In this document: one piece after another, positions 13,076-22,140 of the stretch | Layout: every line of letters begins with the position of its first letter | How positions within the stretch are numbered: the stretch's first letter is position 1 | Assembly (NCBI GenBank): GCA_008360975.2 | Contig: CM039179.1 | Span: 56,892,666 to 56,956,665 of the forward strand | Direction of reading: 5' to 3' | From: Lichenostomus cassidix | Lineage: Eukaryota > Chordata > Aves > Passeriformes > Meliphagidae | Length of the DNA stretch: 64,000 nt | Notes under the pieces: generated by a model | The model's input: the letters and a program-made list of their open reading frames with translations, nothing else | The model's database searches: none | Told to the model about the DNA's origin: nothing | Made by a program: the position numbers and the translations under genes

Positions 13076-14725
13076 ATCTTGTTTTTGGTGTACGATGTTC
13101 TTTTCCTGTAAATGTGTTCTTGAGGTTCTTTCAAGAGGATCAGTCATATTATCACTTCCATTTTGTCGGGGGTTCTGTCTACAAGAGACTGGGGCAGTGT
13201 TGTACTTAGATGAGCCTCCTGAAGTGGATGTTTCTTTTTTCAATTCACGTACCCGGGCTGCTAAGGAGGAGGTGGGTTTCCTATCTCACTTTCTCATGTC
13301 TTTCTCATGCTCTTGAAGGAAAAACCAGAGGTCACGTCGTGGAGTTTGTTTTCTTTCTCTGACTGGAGTACGTCTGCTCCTGATGGCAGAGACTCGGGTT
13401 GGTTTTGGTGTGGCATGGAAAAATCTTTCTGTGAGCTCTTTCCTTAGTTTCTGATGGCTCTCTTCAATCAATTTCCGGACTTGCTCGGCTAGGTTTGTTT
13501 CTACCGATGAGACCTGGGTGCGTAGTGGGGCGGTGACAGTGTCTTCATAAATTCTCAGTTTGTTTGCTAACACGCCCACCTGGTCTTCACTTTCTCTTCA
13601 CTGCAGTGTTGCCAGGTAACGAGAGTATATCTCTGGTCCGAGCCGCGCAAATCTTAGCCACATTTGTGAAGTGCACCGGACATTATCTGGGCTCTTGGGG
13701 AATCTCTCGTTGTCTGAGAAAATGATCTCTAGCACAGCCAATTTCTTCAGGCATCGAATACCTTGTTTTATTGTGTTTTATTTTCTTTGGTGCATCTGGA
13801 GGTCTTCTTTGCACAGGTATCTGTCTTGTACACTCAGCAGCAATCGCCGCCAGAGGCTGAGAGTTTTCTGGGTTTTTTCAATCTCCTGGTCAATGACTAC
13901 ATCTTGAGACAGGGATCTCAGTTGTCTGGCCTCACTTCTGTTTAGAATAGTGTCATTAGCTGCGGCGTCCCAGATACGGAGCAGCTAGGTTAAGATGGAC
14001 TCATTTGCCTGCCGGGTGAATTTTTTCTGTAGGTCACGCAGCTCCCCCAGGGATAGAGAGCGAGTGATGATCTCTGGCTCTGTCTCTTCTGCTGGGTGAG
14101 ATGGTTCTGCCGCATCTTCATCAGTCGCTGTGCGGACTGACTTGCTCTTGGATTTCTTTTTCTGGACGGGGGCAACTGCTACTGGCTTTGGCTGTTCTGA
14201 TTCGGCAATGGTCTGTGTTGAGATGTCGACTGTTCTTTTGGTTCTTTTTTTTTTGCCTGCTGATTTGCTTCGTTTCTTTTCTTCAAGAAGACAAAGTATT
14301 TTTTTGTTTTTCAGCATGAGGTACACTGTGCTGGTCGCAGAGAAGAAAGAAAACAGAACTAACAGGAAGATTATGCTATCCTTAGCATCCAGAAAGAACT
14401 CAATGTTGTCAAAGATGGCTGTGCCTGGCCTGAAATGCTGGAAGAAACCACTCTCTCCTCCTAGCCCCAGAGGGTGGGTGCGATTGCTGAGGAGGTCTCA
14501 GACGAAGCAGCTCAGGTTAGGCCAGGCAGACAAAGTCGAGTATATATTCTGAATGGTATTCATCGCCTCACAGGTTACTATGCAATAGGCATAATAAAGC
14601 AATACAGCAATTCTCATGCCATTCCCTGGTCGCAACAGGAGCAATGCAACGGGTAGATAGTTTCTCATTTGAGGGAAAATATAAAGGGTAAGATACATTA
14701 CCCACATAGACAGGCTGAGCATCAT
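13076..14725 (-). pseudogene. Gag-like region with hydrophobic N-terminus
   Basis: If translation starts at 14725, the first about 140 codons hold several hydrophobic stretches: roughly 14725-14675, 14655-14630, 14620-14570 and 14395-14310. A very basic KKRSKSAGKKKRTKR-like segment (about 14295-14235) and a charged, coiled-coil-prone region (about 13580-13290) follow. I see no Cys-His zinc knuckle. No standard Gag domain is recognisable, so 'Gag' rests on position upstream of protease. Stops interrupt it at 14498, 13985, 13778, 13598 and 13286. A start further in, such as the ATG near 14315, would exclude the hydrophobic part, but the frame is open almost back to the primer site. Confidence 0.6.
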
Positions 14726-14758
14726 GGTGATATGATTTTCTGAGTTTTCCCAGGTCCA

Positions 14759-14776
14759 GCCCCACGTTGGGCGCCA
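14759..14776 (-). other. primer-binding site, tRNA-Lys(1,2) type
   Basis: The minus strand reads TGGCGCCCAACGTGGGGC, five bases after the end of the 5' LTR. I recognise this as the complement of the 3' end of tRNA-Lys(1,2), the primer class used by foamy viruses, visna and Mason-Pfizer virus. All 18 bases match. Only about 33 bases separate it from the first in-frame ATG, which is very short for a retroviral leader. Confidence 0.92.
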
Positions 14777-14781
14777 AAATA

Positions 14782-15292
14782 TGTGTTGGTTTGAAAACAA
14801 ACCAGTAGGAGATCACAAGTCAAGATTGAAATTAAAAATAAGTGAAATAATACAAGGAAAAGCACTGACAAAGTCAGATACAACCTAACACCCTGTTAGG
14901 GTGGTAGTAGCAGTCTAACTGAAGTAGTCCAGTTGAAGTGGTGATCTTGTGAAGGTCTAGTCTCTAGCTGAAGATCTAGTAGTAGCTCTGGTCCTCTGGG
15001 AACCCAGTAGACAGGGCTAGCTCAGGCAGTTCTAAGGCCAGGTTATATCCACGTGGGAACACCTGGCTCCTCCCTCCTGGGCAGAGCATCTCACAATGGG
15101 ATGAGATAAGTTTATGAGTCACACGGTGGGTCCCTGATGGCCCATTGCCTGTCATGCGGGGTGGGTCATTAGCAAGTGATAATAGCTAACGGATGGCCCA
15201 TTGCCTGTCATCCGGAGTGGGTGATAGCAGCTAATGGCCCACAGCTGGTGGTAATAGAATACTTAACTACATCAATATTGCAACCTAGGACA
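14782..15292 (-). repeat. 5' LTR of the ERV
   Basis: This is the 511-bp partner of 9343-9853, in the promoter position for the minus-strand provirus. It has C at all five positions where the two LTRs differ (14803, 14915, 14964, 15049, 15069). It carries the same U3 direct repeat, at 15136 and 15192. I see no clear AATAAA in viral sense. Confidence 0.95.
15041..15050 (-). promoter_or_regulatory. TATA-like element in the 5' LTR
   Basis: The minus strand reads GGATATAACC, about 90 bases downstream in viral sense of the duplicated U3 block. It is the best TATA-like candidate in the LTR. In the 3' LTR the equivalent GGATATA is GAATATA, one of the five G-to-A differences. Confidence 0.35.
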
Positions 15293-15297
15293 CTGTT
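15293..15297. repeat. target-site duplication, right copy
   Basis: CTGTT follows the CA end of the right LTR and matches 9338-9342. A sixth T is shared by chance on this side only if the LTR is taken to start one base later, so 5 bp is the preferred length. Confidence 0.9.
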
Positions 15298-18289
15298 TCT
15301 CTAAATAAACTCTGGTTCACTACAGTAGAGGCAAGTTTGCATTTGCCTTCTGGTTTGTATATAGAATATGTAATTTTCATATTTTCTATTTTGCTTTTGA
15401 AAAGGCGGCACTTGAGATTTTTAAATTTAGTCTTTTTCAGGTTGACAGTATATGTAATACAAGTGTGAAATACTGTTCAAAACATCTCTATCAATTCAAA
15501 TCCCTTTGTTTAAAAAGAAGAGATACTCAAAACTGAGATACTTAGTTCTTAAGTAACTAAAAACCATACTTTTGAATTCTGCTTTTTTTTCTTTTTCCCA
15601 TGCCTGCATGGTTTCTATTTTAAAATAAAGACAAACTTAGGAAAGCTTAATTAATGCACCACGTGAAGAACTACAAATACATGGCAATAATTTAAAAAAG
15701 AAATATTTACATTAATTATTTTGTTGCAATTTCATAATTTCATTAACTTAATGTAGACATAGATAAAAAGCCATTACTTATTTACTTTTAATAATACTTC
15801 CTTCAAAGGAAAATATGCCTTTTGCATTACTGTCTTTGAAAAAGCCCCAAAATTAAAAATACTGGCATTTTTCTTTTCTGTAAGATCTCATTCAGTTCAG
15901 CTCTTGGCTTTGTGCTGTGAAGTACTTTTATCAATGACCAAAAAGAAATCATAAAATCATTACTGATGAAATTTGTAATTGGTTTGAAAATTGAGAGAGT
16001 GGTAAATAATAAAGAGGATATATTACTCTACAAAGTTATCCGGATCATTTGACAAGCTGAACATAATCAAACAATATCTGGCTCAATATAGCAGAAAGGG
16101 AAGTCATGCATTTAGGTGCAAATAAGTTAAATTGTATTTACAAGGTGAAACACTCCAGCCTGGAAAAGAGTGACACCTAGCAAGAGCTGGGCTAAGATCT
16201 AGTCTACCTAAGTTGGAGATGAATCCTGGAAATTCAGCCTGAGTAAAATCAATCTTTAAATAAACACATGATCAAGTCACAACACCTACCTTTCATGTGT
16301 TCCTTATATCCAGATACAGAAACTGTTGAGCCCCTTTATGGGTAGAGAGAGAGACCTGGTTTTTATGCAGCAGATTTCTCACTGGAATACTCACCCAGAG
16401 CTGCAAACTTTATTTTAGGCTCCTTTTATTCTAAGGGGGATTGAAGCTGTGGGCCTGACCAAGCTGCTATGAATAGGACTCCTTAGAATAGGTGAGATTC
16501 AGTTGACAAAAGTGTCAAGGGTCTTCCAAACTAACAAACACATAGCAGGAGAGAGCATTTGTGATCAGTGTTTGCCTCTTCCCTAGAAAAAGAAAAGTGT
16601 CTTTGGAAAAGTACAGATTCTGGAAAGTGTGCTGGTCCTGCTACACAGGAAATTTCACTAGATAACAAATTGCCTCCTTCTCTTTCCAGAAGCTGCTCAC
16701 TCTATAAATTTTTCCCTGTGGTTTTCTAAGACAGCTTCAGAAACATAAGTTGTTTGAATTAATTTGAAAAAATGAACTTGAATGAACTCATTTTGGCAAA
16801 CTTTGCCTCTACATCTGTGGGAGTTGGAGTTTTCCAGAGAATGGCAATCTCAGAATGAAACATTTATCACAGAAGCACTTTAGAAGACCTCCCTTTCACT
16901 GTAAAAAAACTATAAAGAATAGCTATAAAATATTTTAAATACGCTAATTTTTAAAAATATTTTATAGCAACTGAAGTCTTTAAGAAATTTTTTAAAAAGC
17001 AGATCACTGCTTTACAAACTACATATAATCTAACAAAGAAATTATAAACTATTTTTTTAGTGTGATAGCTATGAGTCCATTATTAAATTGTTTGAAAGAG
17101 GAAGTTTGGAGGTTTGGTTTTACCTGGAATCCAAATCAACCTTCTGGTTGAATTCCAGTAGATTAATTCCATCCTTTACATTTTATTATAATCTTTTCAC
17201 AGGGGTATTTAGGACACAAAATAGGATAATTCATTTAAACAGAACTAATTAATCCCCATTGTTGGTAAACTGAAATTTAGAAAATTTAGACATTATATTT
17301 GAAAAATATAGAGTTGTGATTTCAGATTAAAAATGCTAATTTATTTTATCAGTCAGCACTCTATGTCAACGAAGATCACATTGATAATACTATGCCTTGT
17401 TTCTTTTTCACTCTGAAAAACCAAAAGAAATTCTTCTTTTATTCTATTTTGTAGTGCTTGCTTACCTGTGAGGTACATAAACAACTAAAAGACAATAAAC
17501 TTTCCTGTTATAGATCAGACATAGAAGTGTGTAAACAATTTAGTCTTATTTACCAGAAAGCACGTTAAATCTCCTTTTCCTATCCATGATTTAGGCTTGT
17601 TACATCATACAGTAGTGATAAAATATTTTATAAGGCATTGGGAGTAAAACTTATGGCTGTTGCTGCAATTAACATTGATTATGCTATACATTGTGTAGAT
17701 TTATATAAAACTGAAGATCATCTAAATACTGAGATTAATATTACTATGATTTATTTTTAAATAATTTCTTACTGATTTTCAGCTCTGTAAACTACTAGCT
17801 CTCCACAGCTTTTAGTAAAACTTACTGAATTTTTCTGCCTAAGTCTCTGGTCTTCGTTCTGTGTGGCAGTCGGTGAAGTTTCTTTTAAAAAAACCCAAAA
17901 AACCAAAAAAAACCAACCATCATACTGTATCTTTTATGTTCTAACCCTCATAACTTTTCGTGATTTTCTATTGTTTCCTTTTTCTATATAACACCATTAA
18001 AAAAAATAAACACATCTCCCTAAAAATTAATTTTGAGTAGTTTGCTTTTGTGAGGATTAGATGGGAAAATATAAATATTATTCAAATATTTATAATATTA
18101 TAAAAAGATAAAAATATTATTAATATTTTAGACAAACCTAATTTATTTTTTATAGCCACAACTAGCTATCTATAAGAAGGCAAACTGTTCACATTAAAAT
18201 TAGATAGCATACTCTCCATGACTGAGTCACACTCCTTTCAATTGAAATACTAAGTACACTGGCTGCACCATTTTATATTTTTGCATAAT
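15298..18289. other. AT-rich DNA, no gene recognised
   Basis: No supported gene, RNA gene or clear transposon. A 15-bp-arm hairpin (16922-16968) is listed separately. A block of A/C low complexity lies near 17885-17925. Confidence 0.6.
16922..16968. repeat. hairpin with 15-bp perfect arms
   Basis: GCTATAAAATATTTT (16922-16936) is the exact reverse complement of 16954-16968, with a 17-base loop. The arms are AT-rich, so chance or a relic miniature transposon are both possible. No flanking duplication was seen. Confidence 0.7.
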
Positions 18290-18291
18290 AC

Positions 18292-18359
18292 TAACAGAGG
18301 TTGGACTCAGTGATCTTGAAGGTCTCTTCCAACCTGGTAATTCTGTGATTCTGTGATTC
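18292..18359 (+). mobile_element. CR1 LINE 3' tail
   Basis: GAGGTTGGACTCAGTGATCT followed by GGTCTCTTCCAACCTGGTAA and two ATTCTGTG units is the hallmark avian CR1 3' end with its 8-bp terminal repeat. Only about 70 bp survive, as in the many severely 5'-truncated CR1 insertions of birds. Confidence 0.9.
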
Positions 18360-18563
18360 AAAGTCATAACAGTTCAAATTTTACTTCTGCATTTCTTATT
18401 TTCTGTTGTTATTTTTTTGCCTGAAATTTCTTGACATTTTGAGTCTTTGTATAAGCCTAGGTATGTACTAGTAAGATCTTAATATTTTGATGGTGAATGA
18501 ACCTGAGCACATGCCTATTGGACAGATATTAAAAAGAACTATGCAGACAACTAAAGGTAGTGG

Positions 18564-19117
18564 TGCTTTAAAGGAAGTGTTTCCTTCTGAAACGAGGTGG
18601 TCTATAGTAATGCAATATTCAGATCTCCATGCGCTCCCTTTGTTTCCCTGCTTGGTGTACCATTGGTTCATTTTAAAATATGCTCTGCTGTACCTCAAAA
18701 CCTATTGGTGTGTAACCCTCCTGCCAATCTTCCCTTTGTCCTCCTGGGACTGGCTCAGAGAGAGCCAGACCCCACCCCCTCTCCTTCCCCTTAAAAGCCA
18801 GAGCCTGGATCTGGGAGAGGTCTTTGCATCTCTGGGCTGGCAGTCCCTATCCCATTCCTGCTTCCCTCCCCTTCTCCTTTCCCTGTGACCCTTTTCCCCT
18901 GTACCCCAAGTAAACCTCCCTGCCAGAACAGAGATGGAGTCCAGTTCTTTCCTTTGCATTACTTAATTTCCTGCCTGAACTGACGTGGTTTGAAGACTGA
19001 CGCCATGCCGCAGAACCTCGGGGGCCGGGCGCCCCAGATCCGGTGGGATTACACGGACCAGGGACCGCGGACCGGGGGGGAGCTGGCCTGTGCAGCCCTC
19101 CCGGACCGTGATACATC
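18564..19117 (+). mobile_element. probable solo LTR
   Basis: The segment has LTR architecture. CCAAT-type boxes (CCATTGG near 18660, CCTATTGG near 18702, GCCAATC near 18722) precede a CCTTAAAAGCC TATA-like box near 18789, then a pyrimidine-rich stretch, an AGTAAA near 18908, and a very GC-rich 3' end up to about 19105. AGTGG occurs at both edges (18559-18563 and 19118-19122) and may be a target-site duplication, although the 3' edge then ends in TC instead of CA. No internal retroviral sequence follows, so it would be a recombined solo LTR. The family is not identified, and open frames inside it are not genes. Confidence 0.6.
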
Positions 19118-19122
19118 AGTGG

Positions 19123-21984
19123 TCATTTTGTATTCACAATTTCTGTGAATAAAGGCATGAAATGGCCGAAGAGACAAAGACCAGGCTGTTAATATACCAC
19201 TGTAAAGTCTGTAAAATAGGTGTTAGAACTATCAGTAGTGTTTTGGTCTTTTTATTGTGATTAGAAAAATTGTACTACATGGAATGATGGAAACTATCAC
19301 TATACCTGATTGGAATTCAATTATAATTTCAGAGAAAATATTAGTGATACTGGAGTTCAGGATTTCAAAACATGGTAATATTCTTTATTTCCAAAATTCT
19401 GTAGAAACTCCATTTTATTTACCTTACAAAAATGTCAGGTTTTTGTTTACTTTAAATATTTTTCATTTCCATGTTCATTTACACTTGAGCAAAAACTATC
19501 CAAAACTGAGAAAGAGGAGTCCAAAAATTAAGCAGACTCATATTGAGTAGGAGGAGATGTTTTAAACACCTATTTTTACATTTCTTTCTTTTTCATTATA
19601 GTCCAGACCCTGATATATATATCTATTTCAGTTCTCCTGGCCACTTTCTTTATTTTACATGTCTTTAATTTGGCCTGAGCAGTGAATTTTAAATTTACAC
19701 CACTCTATCCTGGAATCCAAACATTAGCTTTCAGACTTGTTGCTTGACATCAATGTTTTTTACATACTATTTTCCTTGCTAAGTCATATTGCATTTAATT
19801 TCCAAAGATTTATAGGAAGATTTCTTTTTTTAAGTGTTCGCAAATACTGCAGTTGTAATCACACCTGATTAGTTAGTTGAGTGCCAACCACTTTATGTGG
19901 GAACAACTGTATAATGTGAGAGCAATTATGTGATTAGTTTATTTCTTCTAAGCTTAAGCATTATCAAGAGACTAAAAACTGCAAGTTATGGGGTAATTTT
20001 TTTTCAGCAACTTTATTTGTTGCCACCTTGTAATATTAACTATCTTACCATGTTGTTAAGCAGTTGTACTAGATTCTGAAATAGGAGTACAATTTTTTTG
20101 GAGTGACATAATTTTTTCCTCATGTGCGCTGGCCTTATGGAAAATCGTATGGCTGTCTGTGCTGCAAGTGGTGCAGAGTTTTCCCAGCATATCAGAGAAA
20201 GAGTTAGCTGTAGACCTATAATGAGTATAGTCATTTTAGCAGAGCTGCAGCAAGCCAATTCCTCCTATCTTAGAGATAATTTCTTATGTTGCTGTATGAG
20301 GCTGACACTTCAATGCTGTTTCAGGATCTGAGCTAGCATCTCCCTATGACAGTGTGTCACTTCAGATAGAGATTTAGGCTGGCTGAGACCTGGTTAGGGG
20401 ATTTCCCACACTGTGTTACATTACGCAGTGTATTCGTGACCATCCGTTTCATTAATATTTTATTTTGGTAGTATGCATACTGATACCCACTGGTGTGAGT
20501 GAAAGTTCTGATAAAGACTTGAAAACAGATTATTGGCTTTAAGATCCCACAAAATATTCCTTTTTTTATTTGTTTGTTTTTTCTGGGGTTTTTTTGGTTG
20601 TTGTTTTTAGTTTTTTGGGTTTTGGTTGTTTTTTTTTTTTTTATTTTACCTTTAGGTAAAATAAATGTTACTTAGCTAGGTAAAGAAAGGAAAAAGATGC
20701 AGAGGATTGCACAAGTGATTGTGATTCTGTGTCACTGTGGCTGAAAATTATAACAAAAAAATAGATGCAGCTCTGATTACAGTATCATAAAAAGCAGACA
20801 GGTTTTCAAAAGCTACTCATGTGGGATCCTAATTATAACTGAACTCTTGAAAAAACCCACAATATTTAGTTTTTGAAATGTTAGCTATTAACAAGCTTAA
20901 ATTTCCCAGTTTTCACTTGCAGTATCCATTTCTAAAAGCCTTTTGCATTACTGCTGATTGGTTGAGTCACATCTTCCAGCCGAAAAAAAATCCACCCCAA
21001 CTAGTTTTCTGTTCATTTTTAATGGCAAACACATACTTGAAGTGCATATCAGACTGAAAATCTCTTATTGATTTGAATTAATAAGGCTTGTATTATTTTC
21101 CCAGAATTTATAAATAGCACAGAAATGCTCTTTGGGGTCAATATAGAAATGATTTTGGTACAGTAAATGCTACAACTACCAGTCATAATGTGTTGCTCTG
21201 CTTCCATTCCTGTTATTTTCCATCTATGTTGCTGACATTTGCAGTTTCATTAGATGCAACTGAACAAATGTTCATGAATGGGAAAGGAGTTTACATTAAG
21301 CCTGTAGTACCACTGTCACAAAAAGGATGAAACATCCATAAAACAAATCCTCTCTTTTCTGTGAGCATTCCATGAAAAAGATGGAAAAACTAGGCTCTGG
21401 AATACTGTTTGGTAATCTTTACCTCACTAACATTTTTGAAACATTTTGATAGGTGCCTTGTAAGGAGCAGGTACAAACCTACTCAGGGTTCAATGAAATA
21501 AGACCAATTGATAGTGAAAGTCAAAGAAAAACAATGCCCAGCAAGCAGTGATCACATAATTTTACTCAGTATATGAATAACTCTGTAATTAACATAAATC
21601 AGCATAGTGACAATAATTCCAATGAATAGTAATGATTCATCTCAGTTTTTGGTTAGTTTATATACTTGTAGTCATTTATTTATGTATTGTGGGTCTTTTT
21701 TCCCTTTTATTTGTATCAACTTTGGTCACAGTAAATGTATTTCAAAACATAAATAATAATAAAATTGATTAAATCTTAATGGTTCCTCTACTCCAGATCT
21801 GGGGTTCAAAATTCCAATTAAGAATGAGCTATTAATCCTAGCAGGTAATTATAAGTTATGAAAGGAACTACCTACTACCATTTCAAGATGAGAACCTAAG
21901 GACAAATAAATGTTTTCTTGACTATAATTGTTTTCTATGCATTGCCAAGAAAAAGGGAAAGGATACCTTGAACTATTGCCTATT
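19123..21984. other. AT-rich DNA, no gene recognised
   Basis: No supported gene. The stretch holds a T/G-rich low-complexity tract (20561-20640) and, directly after it, a 24-base inverted repeat at 20641-20664 (11-base arms). Short open frames at 19257-19550 and 20040-20331 overlap on opposite strands and resemble nothing known. Confidence 0.6.
20561..20640. repeat. T/G-rich low-complexity tract
   Basis: Nearly pure T and G with GTTTTTT units, similar in kind to 6299-6406. It ends in a T run joined to a perfect inverted repeat (TTATTTTACCT / AGGTAAAATAA, 20641-20664). Confidence 0.7.
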
Positions 21985-21987
21985 CGG

Positions 21988-22125
21988 AGTCACAGGGAGA
22001 CCAGCGATGAGTAGCATTTCTCAGAAGTCTGTATTGGAGCCAGAGCTCTTTAACATCTTTGTTGGTGACATGGACAGTGGGATTGAGTGCAGCCTCATCA
22101 AGTTTGCTGACAACACCTAGCTGTG
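21988..22125 (+). pseudogene. CR1 ORF2 reverse-transcriptase fragment
   Basis: The + strand reads SVLEPELFNIFVGDMDSGIE and then CSLIKFADNT. This corresponds to the CR1 reverse-transcriptase block SVLGP-LFN-FI-D-D-GI followed by the FADD catalytic box. The second catalytic Asp is Asn here and a TAG follows almost at once. Only about 45 codons are left and no CR1 3' end is attached, so it is an isolated internal fragment of an old element. Confidence 0.85.
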
Positions 22126-22140
22126 ACACATTACTGAATT

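Larger units (their letters stand above)
9854..14725 (-). pseudogene. gag-pro-pol single reading frame, broken by 33 stops
   Basis: From an ATG at 14723-14725 (another follows at 14720-14722) to a TAA at the LTR border, one frame of about 1,624 codons encodes Gag-like, protease, reverse transcriptase, RNase H and integrase segments with no frameshift. It contains 33 internal stops: 18 TAG, 8 TGA and 7 TAA. Their lowest + coordinates are 14498, 13985, 13778, 13598, 13286, 13073, 13022, 13013, 13004, 12830, 12731, 12449, 12257, 12236, 11873, 11606, 11459, 11408, 11399, 11150, 11009, 10763, 10682, 10574, 10559, 10451, 10379, 10283, 10175, 10148, 10025, 9953 and 9950. Several interrupt motifs where Trp is conserved, for example before RLTMDYRGLN and in the segment leading to LPQGWKHSP. 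The frame is not translatable as it stands. One stop, perhaps that at 13073, could be a natural gag/pol readthrough stop. Confidence 0.9.
9343..15292 (-). mobile_element. complete env-less endogenous retrovirus, G-to-A hypermutated
   Basis: The provirus is 5,950 bp long, read on the minus strand, and flanked by 5-bp duplications. It has two 511-bp LTRs (TG...CA, 506 of 511 positions identical), a perfect 18-base tRNA-Lys(1,2)-type primer-binding site, and one gag-pro-pol reading frame that ends at the 3' LTR. There is no room for env. The protease, reverse transcriptase, RNase H and integrase motifs occur in retroviral order. The frame carries 33 stops but no frameshift, and the LTR differences are all G-to-A on the viral strand. 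The lack of env and the pol motifs suggest a class III (ERVL/spuma-like) or related avian group. That placement is inferred and needs a pol phylogeny. Confidence 0.95.

Noticed and set aside
11600..14552. Plus-strand open frames across the ERV (for example 14130-14552, 13671-13907, 11900-12145)
   Set aside because: They are antisense shadows of the minus-strand gag-pro-pol frame, which has clear protease, polymerase and integrase motifs.
14498..14816. Minus-strand open frames starting inside the 5' LTR as separate small proteins
   Set aside because: The one in the gag frame is just the start of the gag-pro-pol frame read back through the primer site into the LTR. The other has no recognisable feature.
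18702..19116. Minus-strand open frames of 85-89 codons
   Set aside because: They lie inside the GC-rich part of the probable solo LTR and have low-complexity Gly/Arg/Pro translations.
18559..19122. AGTGG at both ends as a confirmed target-site duplication
   Set aside because: The internal ends would then be TG...TC and not TG...CA. I kept it only as a possibility.
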